Assembly (NCBI GenBank): GCA_965249205.1
Contig: CBDFLL010000005.1
Location: 930,001-994,000, forward strand
Direction of reading: 5' to 3'
DNA: 64,000 nucleotides
Source: JAQBVV01 sp965249205
GTDB taxonomy: Bacteria > Acidobacteriota > Vicinamibacteria > Vicinamibacterales > UBA2999
Notes under the pieces: model-generated
Databases searched by the model: none
Told to the model about the DNA's origin: nothing
Seen by the model: only the letters and a program-made list of their open reading frames with translations
Program-made: the position numbers and the translations under genes
In this document: positions 15,674 to 22,690 of the stretch, piece by piece
Position numbering within the stretch: position 1 is the first letter of the stretch
How the letters are laid out: every line of letters starts with the position of its first letter

Positions 15674-16353
15674 TGGGAGAGCGGTTAGCTACAGCCAGGA
15701 AAGAGGCTGGATTGTCCCAGTTCCAGCTAGCCCTTGAGCTCGGGGACCGGTACGAACAATCGATGATTTCTCATGTAGAAGCTGGCCGCACGAGCCTCCT
15801 GCTCGACGGCGCGACCAAAGCAGCCCGGACACTTGGTGTCTCGCTTGACTACCTCACCGGCCTCACGGACACCCCTGAGCCCGCCGCCACGCTCGCGGCC
15901 AAGGTGAGCGAGATGGAGGACGCCGGGGCGCTGGCGCCCGCCGACAGCCGCGAGTTCAGGCCCGTGCTGCTCACCCACGGGGCGGGAATCGCGGCGGGCG
16001 CCGGAGCCAACCCCGACGACGAGCGCGTGCTGGGCAGCCTCGCCTTCCGGGACGACTGGCTGAAACGGCACAGCCTGAATCCGAAGCGCTGCCGGGTGAT
16101 CGAAGTCACGGGCGATTCGATGGAACCGACGCTCCAGCACCGCGCGATGATCCTCGTGGACTTTCAGCGCACCGTGCGGCGGCAGAACAAGATTTTCGCG
16201 GTACGCACGGACGATGGGCCGGTGGTCAAGCGGCTGCAGCGGGACGAGGACGGCTGGCGGCTGGTCAGCGACAACCCGGCGTACAAGCCGGTGCCGTGGC
16301 CGCGAGAGGCCGTGGTCTTGGGACAGGTGATGTGGACAGGGAGGACGTTGTGA
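15670..16353 (+). CDS. CI/LexA-type S24 prophage repressor
   Basis: 227 residues. XRE helix-turn-helix at about 5-62 (ARKEAGLSQFQLALELGDR), linker with an Ala-Gly rich stretch (GAGIAAGAGAN, 104-114) where LexA-like self-cleavage would occur, and an S24 peptidase domain with Ser150 (GDSMEPTL) and Lys187 (GPVVKRL). Both catalytic residues are present, so SOS-type RecA-stimulated cleavage is expected. It keeps the prophage silent by acting at the operator region just upstream. Confidence 0.92.
   Translation: MLGERLATARKEAGLSQFQLALELGDRYEQSMISHVEAGRTSLLLDGATKAARTLGVSLDYLTGLTDTPEPAATLAAKVSEMEDAGALAPADSREFRPVLLTHGAGIAAGAGANPDDERVLGSLAFRDDWLKRHSLNPKRCRVIEVTGDSMEPTLQHRAMILVDFQRTVRRQNKIFAVRTDDGPVVKRLQRDEDGWRLVSDNPAYKPVPWPREAVVLGQVMWTGRTL
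16324..16353 (+). repeat. repressor-tail repeat R1 (3' end of the intact repressor)
   Basis: Codons for QVMWTGRTL plus stop. Reference copy of the repeat family whose other members (R2-R7) lie at the borders of the downstream cargo cassettes. Confidence 0.8.
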
Positions 16354-16358
16354 GGAAC

Positions 16359-16388
16359 GGCGAGGTAAGAGTGGCGCGGACCTTCTAA
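16359..16388 (+). repeat. repressor-tail repeat R2
   Basis: Reads GEVRVARTF and stop, five bases after the repressor stop codon. Corresponds to GEVKWAARTF of R6 with one codon lost. Nothing separates R1 from R2. Confidence 0.7.
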
Positions 16389-16410
16389 TCCAGCGGGAGG
16401 CTAGGCGAGA

Positions 16411-17574
16411 ATGAACAGCGCGGAACTGGCCGACACGGTCAACAAGTTGAAAGAACGAATCATCAAGATCGAGGCGGGTAAGAATGAACTCAGCGAGACG
16501 GACACGAGACAGGGCCTCATCAACCCGCTCTTCCGCTCCCTCGGGTGGGACTTCTCGGATTTCGATTCGATCAAGAGTGAGGTTCGCGTCCTAAAGCTCA
16601 ACGAACCCGTCGATTACGCCTTCTACAGCTCTAAGAAGAAATCCGACAAGCCGGTCTTGCTTCTTGAAGCGAAAAAACTCGGGAGCAACCTTGGACACAA
16701 GGATCACATCAAGCAGCTCACGTCCTACCTCGGCGGGATGGGCGTTCAGTGGGGAGTCCTGTCCGATGGAAACAGGTATGTGCTCTATAACTCGCGAGGC
16801 GGCACCTCGTTCGATGATCAGAAGTTCCTCGTGCTGGAGATCAAGACGGTAGATACGGACAGTGGCTTCGCGATGGAGGAGTTTGTCAAACACCTCGTTA
16901 CGCTGCTGTCGCGAGAAAGCCTAGAAAACGAGGAGATTCAGCAAGCGTATGAAGAACACATGATCAACGCGAAAATCAAACTCGCGCTCGACAGCCTGCT
17001 CTCCGAGCCGTTCGAGACCTTGGTTGCTGCGATCCGTCGTGAGTTCAAGGAAGAGAGGGTCGGTGTCCCGGAGAGCATCAAGATCACGAAGAAGCATGTC
17101 GAAGATTTCATTCAGTCGATTTCAGACGAGTCGGGGCGGATTCCCGTTGATCTGGAAGCTGAGGTCATCCACACAGACGATGCAGTGCAAGAGAAAGTCG
17201 TCGCCAGCGGAACGGGCGGCGACAAGAGGGTTCGCGCGCACGGAAAGCGGGTGACGATCGCCGATCTTCTTGCTGAAGGCATTGTGAAAGAGGGCGACCA
17301 GTGGAAGCTTAGCTCGAAGGGGGAAACGACCTGGGGTCGGGTAGAGAGCAATGGACAACTGGAAGTCAACGGCACGGGTCACGGCAACCCAAGCAAGGCG
17401 TACATGGCCGTTCTGGGGATACCAGGCAACGGCTGGTACTACTGGCACTATCAGGCGAGCGATGGGGAATACCACCGCATTGACGTGCTGCGTGGCATGT
17501 ATAGAGAACGAATCGAGCGGAAGACCGCTCTAAAGATCGTGTCCTCTGGAGCGCCAGATAGCGCCGCTGGCTAG
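16411..17574 (+). CDS. HsdR_N-like nuclease domain fused to RAMA domain
   Basis: 387 residues. The N-terminal 170 residues resemble the type I restriction R-subunit N-terminal family: TRQGLINPLFRSLGWDFSDF, Asp68 in VDYAFY and Glu86/Lys88 in LLLEAKKL give a PD-(D/E)XK site, then QLTSYLGGMGVQWGVLSDG. A helical linker precedes a C-terminal RAMA-type domain (VTIADLLAEGIVKEGDQWKL, about 275-330), a module associated with restriction and modified-base reading. No helicase motor is attached. Base composition is less GC-rich than the neighbours. First cargo after the repressor; probably a lysogenic exclusion or defence gene. Confidence 0.8.
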   Translation: MNSAELADTVNKLKERIIKIEAGKNELSETDTRQGLINPLFRSLGWDFSDFDSIKSEVRVLKLNEPVDYAFYSSKKKSDKPVLLLEAKKLGSNLGHKDHIKQLTSYLGGMGVQWGVLSDGNRYVLYNSRGGTSFDDQKFLVLEIKTVDTDSGFAMEEFVKHLVTLLSRESLENEEIQQAYEEHMINAKIKLALDSLLSEPFETLVAAIRREFKEERVGVPESIKITKKHVEDFIQSISDESGRIPVDLEAEVIHTDDAVQEKVVASGTGGDKRVRAHGKRVTIADLLAEGIVKEGDQWKLSSKGETTWGRVESNGQLEVNGTGHGNPSKAYMAVLGIPGNGWYYWHYQASDGEYHRIDVLRGMYRERIERKTALKIVSSGAPDSAAG

Positions 17575-17595
17575 AAGTGGGCGGCGCGGGCGTTC
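17575..17595 (+). repeat. repressor-tail repeat R3
   Basis: Begins on the base after the HsdR_N-RAMA stop codon. AAGTGGGCGGCGCGGGCGTTC differs from R6 by one base in 21, though here it is not translated in that frame. Confidence 0.7.
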
Positions 17596-17763
17596 TAAAT
17601 CGCGAGCACAACCTGCTGGACATCCTTGTCGGCGTGGTCGTCTGGCTCGGGCGCACCGTCGCCGACGGCAACGTGCGACAGCGGCTCGTGGGATGACTTC
17701 GTGAAGTGGGATGACCCATCCGGGTTGGTCTGACGCATTCCTGCGCCGGGAGAGAATGGCCTA

Positions 17764-18198
17764 ATGGCTCAAGGTGACCGTCCCGACCAAGAACCGGGAT
17801 CGACCGAAGCTCAAGAGTCAGAGTTATCCACGTCCGCGCCGAAGAAGCGTCAGTCCCTGTCCAAGGTTCGGCGCGAGTTGAGCGAGGATGAACTTGCTTC
17901 GCCTGCGTCCCAGAAGTTTCTCATGGAAGAGCTGGAACGCTTGGATTGTCAGAATGCGGAACTAGAGGACTACCGCGTACGTTTCCATACAGTCGACAAG
18001 CGGGCGGCAGTCCTCGAAGAGAAAAGCAAGGAGTCACTGGCGGGAGAAATAGTGTTCGGCGTGATGATCACAGTGGGCGCGGCGCTCCTCGGTTTTACTC
18101 CTTCCATTTGGAGTCAGCAGCCTGGCGGGTGGCTGATGCTCATTTTTGGCGGCGTACTGATCATTGGCGGCATTGTCTCTCGTGTGGTGCAGCGATGA
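17764..18198 (+). CDS. coiled-coil membrane protein, two TM segments
   Basis: 144 residues. A hydrophilic N-terminus (Gln/Glu/Ser rich) and coiled coil at about 55-95 (FLMEELERLDCQNAELEDYR) are followed by two membrane helices (IVFGVMITVGAALLGF and WLMLIFGGVLIIGGIVS) in a hairpin, leaving the coil in the cytoplasm. ATGA overlap with the next gene implies they act together. Not recognised; a cargo gene expressed with the repressor. Confidence 0.65.
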   Translation: MAQGDRPDQEPGSTEAQESELSTSAPKKRQSLSKVRRELSEDELASPASQKFLMEELERLDCQNAELEDYRVRFHTVDKRAAVLEEKSKESLAGEIVFGVMITVGAALLGFTPSIWSQQPGGWLMLIFGGVLIIGGIVSRVVQR

Positions 18199-18563
18199 AC
18201 ATTACGTTCAGTTCTATCTCTATCGCTGATCCGGGCGTACCGGCTAAGGAGCGGCTCATCCTGAAGGTCTTGCTAGACACCGACGTTGGCGACTTCGTGG
18301 TGTTCCGAACGAAGGCTCGGAACAACCAAGTGACCACCGGGGTCGAGACCGTCTTTTGGTTTCCAGACAAGGCAGTCAAAGCCGGTGACTTGGTCGTCGT
18401 CTACACGAAGGAAGGTGTGCGAAGTGAAAAGCCCATCAAGGATGGTAACCGCGCCCACTTCTTCTACTGGGGTATTTCGAGTGCCATCTGGGACGACAAG
18501 TCAATGGCAGCGATCATTCTGCACGTTTCCGAATGGAAGTCGCACCTTATAAGTGAGACGTAG
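18195..18563 (+). CDS. soluble partner protein (122 aa)
   Basis: Start ATG 18195 in an ATGA overlap with the membrane-protein gene. Strand-rich: MNITFSSISIADPG, ERLILKVLLDTDVGDFVVFR, KAGDLVVVYTKEG, ahead of HFFYWGISSAIWDD and AAIILHVSEW. Looks like a compact beta-sandwich or beta-barrel of unknown family. With its membrane partner it forms a plausible two-gene exclusion or abortive-infection unit; this is inference. Confidence 0.65.
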   Translation: MNITFSSISIADPGVPAKERLILKVLLDTDVGDFVVFRTKARNNQVTTGVETVFWFPDKAVKAGDLVVVYTKEGVRSEKPIKDGNRAHFFYWGISSAIWDDKSMAAIILHVSEWKSHLISET

Positions 18564-18806
18564 AAACACGAACCCGATCTTGGCCAACTTCGGGCAAATC
18601 TCAGAGCGGGGCTGAGGCCAGGCAGGGCTAGCGCGCGAAGTCGAGTCGTGTCGCGGGATGGCAGTGCGGGCAGGCGAGGCGGTAGGCCGTCCTAGAGAGG
18701 TTTCCGGCCTGTCAGACGGGGGGCCGGAAGGGAGCCTTTCGACGCTCGGCCTCGTGGGGATACTGGCGATGATTGAGTTCGCCGAGCGATGGTTTCCCGG
18801 CCCGAC

Positions 18807-19303
18807 GTGTTCGCCGAAGCCGTGCGCTGGGGCTGGCTGCCGACCAGGGCTAGGCCAACGCACAGTCGAACCTCGGGGTCATGTACCGCCAGGGACGCGG
18901 CGTCCCGCAGGACGACGCCGAAGCGGTGCGCTGGTACCGGCTGGCCGCCGAGCAGGGGCACGCCTCGGCGCAGTACAACCTCGGGGTCATGTACGCCGAC
19001 GGCCGCGGCGTGCCGCAGGACGACGTCGAAGCCGTGCGGTGGTTCCAGCTAGCCGCCGAGCAGGGGTACGCCGGTGCGCAGTACAACCTCGGGGTCATGT
19101 ACGGCACCGGCCGTGGCGTGCCACAGGACGACGAGACAGCCCATATGTGGCTCAACCTGGCCGCCTCCCGGTCAACGGGTGAGCAGCGCGAGGCTGCGGT
19201 GAAGGCACGCGACGCCGTGGCCGAGCGGCTGACGCCCGAGGACCGGAGCCAGGCGCAGCGCCGCGCGCGCGAGTGGGCCGCGGCGCACCCGCGGGAGCCG
19301 TAG
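18807..19303 (+). pseudogene. Sel1-repeat protein, 5'-decayed
   Basis: From 18881 an open frame encodes 140 residues: three Sel1-type repeats (GRGVPQDDAEAVRWYRLAAE pattern) and the tail HMWLNLAASRSTGEQREA...REWAAAHPREP. Upstream the repeats continue but are broken: EAVRW at about 18807-18830 loses four bases (a tac-c relative to intact repeats), shifting frame, and a TAG at 18851 interrupts the next repeat. No signal peptide remains. The tail is shared with the 620-residue Sel1 protein at 20382, so this is a decayed paralogue. Confidence 0.7.
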
Positions 19304-19309
19304 CGATAC

Positions 19310-19382
19310 CCTGGCCGACGCGGCCCTGGCCAGCCGACGCCGAAGTCATTGGCGAGGTGAAGTGGGCCGCGCAGACGTTCGA
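19310..19382 (+). repeat. repressor-tail repeat R4 (about 70 bp)
   Basis: Encodes PWPADAEVIGEVKWAAQTFD in frame, closely matching the end of the S24 fragment (R6), which reads RWPADAEVIGEVKWAARTF. It begins 6 bases after the Sel1 pseudogene stop. Confidence 0.75.
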
Positions 19383-19395
19383 TAGGAAGTACACC

Positions 19396-19734
19396 ATGGT
19401 TCGCATGACAGCAGCGCTCTTAGCCGTGACCGCTGGGGTTGTCGTTGGCGGCCTCGCGGTGCTCCTCACCGAGGTCTACCACGTGGACCCGGCCGGGATC
19501 CGCGCCATCCATGGGGTGGTGGACACCGATGGGCGCGGCTTGCCGAAGGACGCCATGTCGGCGTACGTGTCGTTCGGCCTCGCCGCCTCCCGGTCCGCGG
19601 GAGACATTCGCGAGCGCGCCATCGCGTTGCGCGACGCTCTGGCCGAGCAGTTGACCCCCGAGCAACTCGCCGAGGCGCAGCGCCGCGTGCGCGAGTGGCA
19701 GGCTGCCCACACGCAGCCGGAAGGTGGCAGGTGA
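19396..19734 (+). CDS. membrane-anchored Sel1-tail protein
   Basis: 112 residues from ATG 19396. N-terminal membrane or signal segment (ALLAVTAGVVVGGLAVLL), then a single degenerate Sel1 unit (DTDGRGLPKDAMSAYVSFGL) and the same tail as the other Sel1 genes (AASRSAGDIRERAIALRDAL...REWQAAHTQ). The stop codon lies inside repeat R5. The same frame is open upstream through R4, so a fused product with the repressor tail is also possible. Confidence 0.6.
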   Translation: MVRMTAALLAVTAGVVVGGLAVLLTEVYHVDPAGIRAIHGVVDTDGRGLPKDAMSAYVSFGLAASRSAGDIRERAIALRDALAEQLTPEQLAEAQRRVREWQAAHTQPEGGR

Positions 19735-19757
19735 TGTGGACGGGGCGGACGCTGTAG
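19728..19757 (+). repeat. repressor-tail repeat R5
   Basis: Codes for QVMWTGRTL and a stop exactly as in the intact repressor (R1), 25 of 30 bases identical, but detached from any repressor gene. Confidence 0.8.
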
Positions 19758-19770
19758 GGAGAGAGCTATA

Positions 19771-19823
19771 TGGCCAGTGACGACATCACCGCACGCTTTG
19801 AGTCGGAAAGGAGTGAACCGTGA
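19771..19823 (+). CDS. possible 17-residue leader ORF
   Basis: ATG 19771 opens MASDDITARFESERSEP and its TGA overlaps the next GTG start (GTGA). Weak evidence; may only couple translation of the next gene. Confidence 0.25.
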
Positions 19824-20074
19824 CGCACGGACAGATCGCATATGAAGCGTACGGGCGGAGCCTCGGCGTGCCTCAACCCGACTGGCTACTGTTACCGCGC
19901 GAGGAGGTAGTCGCGTGGGAATTGGCCGCTGCGATGAACACGGCGCAGCATGCGTGGAAAGCATGGGAAGACGCCAGTCCTGCCAGCGGGAAACTGCATT
20001 TCATATGGGAAGAAGTGCCCGCGGCTGAGAAGGCCGCATGGGAAGCCGCCGTCGCTGCGTACGGGAAAGTGTAA
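19820..20074 (+). CDS. small phage protein (84 aa)
   Basis: GTG 19820 with GGAG upstream. AYEAYGRSLGVPQPDWLLLP, REEVVAWELAAAM and AAEKAAWEAAVAAYG repeat the pattern of a common small phage family (AYEAY...W..L....AW..A). Function unknown. Confidence 0.6.
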   Translation: MTHGQIAYEAYGRSLGVPQPDWLLLPREEVVAWELAAAMNTAQHAWKAWEDASPASGKLHFIWEEVPAAEKAAWEAAVAAYGKV

Positions 20075-20088
20075 GAGGGACAAACGGC

Positions 20089-20376
20089 CTCGTGGCGAGC
20101 CAGTGCAAGGTAATCGACGTCAAGGGCGAGTCCATGGAGCCGACGCTCGTGGACGGCTGCTCGATCCTCATCAACCGCAACCGGCGGACCCGCCGCGTGG
20201 GGCGGATCTACGTCGTGCGTACCGACGACGGGCTGATCGTGAGCCGCGCGGGCAACTGGCAGCTCGTCAGCGATCACCCGAACAAGCAGGACTGGCCGAC
20301 GCTTCGCTGGCCAGCCGACGCCGAGGTCATCGGCGAGGTGAAGTGGGCGGCGCGGACGTTCGCGTGGGAGGAGTGA
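20089..20376 (+). pseudogene. headless S24 peptidase domain (repressor remnant)
   Basis: From about GTG 20092: KVIDVKGESMEPTLVDGCSI has the catalytic Ser, but the position of the catalytic Lys reads GLIVSRAG, so Lys is replaced by Ser, and six to eight residues after it are missing relative to the intact repressor. There is no DNA-binding domain. It ends WPADAEVIGEVKWAARTFAW (R6). An open frame remains (could start at 20038), but it cannot be an active protease or repressor; best read as the 3' half of a second repressor gene. Confidence 0.75.
20318..20364 (+). repeat. repressor-tail repeat R6
   Basis: DAEVIGEVKWAARTF at the end of the S24 fragment; best template for R2, R3, R4 and R7. Confidence 0.75.
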
Positions 20377-20381
20377 GAACG

Positions 20382-22244
20382 ATGGTTCAACAAATAGCGC
20401 TCGCCGCCGTCGTGGTGACCCTGGGCCTGGTGGGGAGCCTGCCGACGCACGCGCAGACGCCAGACGAAACGATTGCCGAGCTACGCGCGCGCGCCGAGCA
20501 GGGTGACGCCGACGCGCAATTCAACCTTGGCACCATGTACGACGAGGGCCGCGGCATCGCGGCGGATGATGTCGAAGCCGTGCGCTGGTACCGCTTGGCA
20601 GCGGAGCAGGGCCTCGCCGACGCGCAATTCAACCTCGGTTACGCGTACAGAAGTGGTCGTGGCGTACCTCAAGACGGCCCTGAAGCGGTGGCCTGGTTTC
20701 GTCGCGCCTACGAGCAGGGGGGCACAATCTCAATCCAATCTGCTCAAGAGCTTGGTTTCATATACCGGGACGGCGATGGCGTGCCGGTGGACTACACGGA
20801 GGCGGCGGCTTGGTACCGCCTCGCCGCCGACCAGGGCGATGCCTCCTCTCAGGTCAACCTTGGGATCATGTACAGGGTCGGCACGGGCGTACCGCAAGAC
20901 CATGTGGAGGCCGTGAGATGGTTACGCCTCGCCGCCGAGCAGGGAAATTACCTCGCCGTATCCACGCTCGAAAACATGGTGCAGCAGGGCAATGCCGAAG
21001 CCGTGCAGTGGTACCGGCTGGTTGCTGAGCAGGGCGACGCCGTGGCGCAGTACAACCTAGGAAACATGTACGCCGACGGTAGGGGCGTGCCTCAGGACGA
21101 TGTGAAAGCGGTGCGGTGGTTCCGGTTAGCCGCCGAGCAGGGCCTCGCCGAGGCCCAGTACAACCTAGGAAACATGTACGCCGGCGGTAGGGGCGTGCCT
21201 CAGGACGATGTGGAAGCGGTGCGGTGGTTCCGGTTAGCCGCCGAGCAGGGGTACGCCCGTGCGCAGTACAACCTAGGAAACATGTACGCCAACGGTATGG
21301 GCGTGCCCGAGGACGACACTGAAGCCATTCGGTGGTACCGCCTGGCCGCCGAGCAGGGCCTCGCCTTGGCGCAGTACAACCTCGGGTTCATGTACGCCAA
21401 CGGAACCGGCGTGCCCCAGGACGACGCCGAAGCCGTGCGGTGGTACCGGCTGGCTGCCGACCAAGGCGCCGCCGATGCGCAGTACAACCTCGGGGTCATG
21501 TACGCCAACGGCGAAGGCGTGCCGCAGGACGATGCCGAAGCCGTGCGGTGGTACCGGCTGGCTGCCGAGCAGGGCGATGCCGAGGCTCAGTACAACATCG
21601 GGGTCATGTACGCCAATGGCGACGGCGTGCCGCAGGACGATGCCGAAGCCGCGCGCTGGTACCGACTGGCCGCCGAGCAGGGGCACGCCTCAGCGCAGGG
21701 CGTCCTCGGGTTCATGTACTCCGACGGGCGGGGCGTGCCGCAGGACGATGCCGAGGCCGTGCGGTGGTACAGGCTCGCTGCCGAGCAAGGCCACGCCTTG
21801 GCACAGCACAACCTCGGGATCATGTACGGCACCGGCGAGGGCGTGCCGCAGGATTACGCCGAAGCCGTGCGGTGGTACAGGCTCGCTGCCGAGCAAGGCC
21901 ACGCCTTGGCACAGCACAACCTCGGGATCATGTACGGCACCGGCGAGGGCGTGCCGCAGGATTACGCCGAAGCCGTGCGGTGGTACGGGTTGGCTGCCGA
22001 GCAGGGCCTCGCCTCGGCGCAGCACAACCTCGGCATTATGTACGCCAACGGTCGTGGAGTGTCCCAGGACGATGTCCAAGCGCACATGTGGTTCAACCTT
22101 GCCGCCTCCCGTTCAACTGGTGAGGATCGAGAGACTATGGTGAAGGCCCGCGATGACGTCGCCGATCAGATGACCCGCGAGCAGACCGCCGAGGCGCAGC
22201 GCCTCGCGCGCGAGTGGGACGCGGCGCACCCGCGCGAGCCGTGA
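20382..22244 (+). CDS. secreted Sel1-repeat protein (620 aa)
   Basis: ATG 20382, GGAG upstream. Signal peptide (QIALAAVVVTLGLVGSLPTHAQT, cleavage near HAQ). About fifteen Sel1-type TPR units of 36 residues (AQYNLGxMYAxGxGVPQDDxEAVRWYRLAAEQG), then tail HMWFNLAASRSTGEDRE...REWDAAHPREP. Units 12-13 are identical at DNA level. Sel1 proteins are scaffolds for protein complexes; in a prophage this could be a surface or periplasmic conversion factor. Lies between R6 and R7. Confidence 0.85.
   Translation: MVQQIALAAVVVTLGLVGSLPTHAQTPDETIAELRARAEQGDADAQFNLGTMYDEGRGIAADDVEAVRWYRLAAEQGLADAQFNLGYAYRSGRGVPQDGPEAVAWFRRAYEQGGTISIQSAQELGFIYRDGDGVPVDYTEAAAWYRLAADQGDASSQVNLGIMYRVGTGVPQDHVEAVRWLRLAAEQGNYLAVSTLENMVQQGNAEAVQWYRLVAEQGDAVAQYNLGNMYADGRGVPQDDVKAVRWFRLAAEQGLAEAQYNLGNMYAGGRGVPQDDVEAVRWFRLAAEQGYARAQYNLGNMYANGMGVPEDDTEAIRWYRLAAEQGLALAQYNLGFMYANGTGVPQDDAEAVRWYRLAADQGAADAQYNLGVMYANGEGVPQDDAEAVRWYRLAAEQGDAEAQYNIGVMYANGDGVPQDDAEAARWYRLAAEQGHASAQGVLGFMYSDGRGVPQDDAEAVRWYRLAAEQGHALAQHNLGIMYGTGEGVPQDYAEAVRWYRLAAEQGHALAQHNLGIMYGTGEGVPQDYAEAVRWYGLAAEQGLASAQHNLGIMYANGRGVSQDDVQAHMWFNLAASRSTGEDRETMVKARDDVADQMTREQTAEAQRLAREWDAAHPREP
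21759..21974 (+). repeat. exact tandem duplication of one Sel1 unit (2 x 108 bp)
   Basis: Bases 21759-21866 and 21867-21974 are identical as far as I can compare. 108 bp is exactly 36 codons, one repeat unit, so the frame is kept. All other units differ at many sites, so this copy is recent. Confidence 0.85.
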
Positions 22245-22246
22245 CC

Positions 22247-22276
22247 GGCGAGGGGACGTGGGCGGCGCGGACGTTC
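22247..22276 (+). repeat. repressor-tail repeat R7
   Basis: GEGTWAARTF, starting two bases after the Sel1 stop; compare GEVKWAARTF of R6. Last member of the series; the integrase region follows. Confidence 0.7.
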
Positions 22277-22323
22277 GCAACCGTGGGACTCAGTGAGCGT
22301 CTACGAACCATGGACTCAGGGCG

Positions 22324-22623
22324 ATGAACACCTGGGACGACCGCATGACGCCGCGGCCGCCAGTCGTGCCTCGGCTCACCCTTGTGGTGATGGCCTGGCG
22401 GATGCGTAGCCTCCGGACGTCCACGCGCATCCTGGAGTGCGGGGTCTACCGCATAGACACGGGATGGGAAGTGCGCGCGGGCTACAGCCCTGACATCCTC
22501 CTCCGCTCACAGCTGTGCGCCACGATCGACATCGCCCGCGCCTGCGCGGACGCGTGGCGTCAGACCGTGGTCGCGAAGGGCGGCTTCGAAGACGTGATGA
22601 GTCCAGGAGATCCAGCAGCGTGA
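22324..22623 (+). CDS. hypothetical protein upstream of integrase (99 aa)
   Basis: RILECGVYRIDTGWEVRAGY, SPDILLRSQLCATIDIARAC, ADAWRQTVVAKGG reads like a real small protein with an N-terminal strand pair and a C-terminal helix. Same direction as the integrase, 67 bp before it. Family not recognised. Confidence 0.5.
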   Translation: MNTWDDRMTPRPPVVPRLTLVVMAWRMRSLRTSTRILECGVYRIDTGWEVRAGYSPDILLRSQLCATIDIARACADAWRQTVVAKGGFEDVMSPGDPAA

Positions 22624-22690
22624 CGGATTCACTCATGGCGGTCATCCTCGACGCCCCTCGTACGCCTGAGACCCGGATGGCGGCAAGCTG

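Noticed and set aside
18881..22244. Regular repeats considered as a CRISPR array
   Set aside because: Repeats are 108-bp coding units (36 codons, Sel1), without spacers or cas genes.
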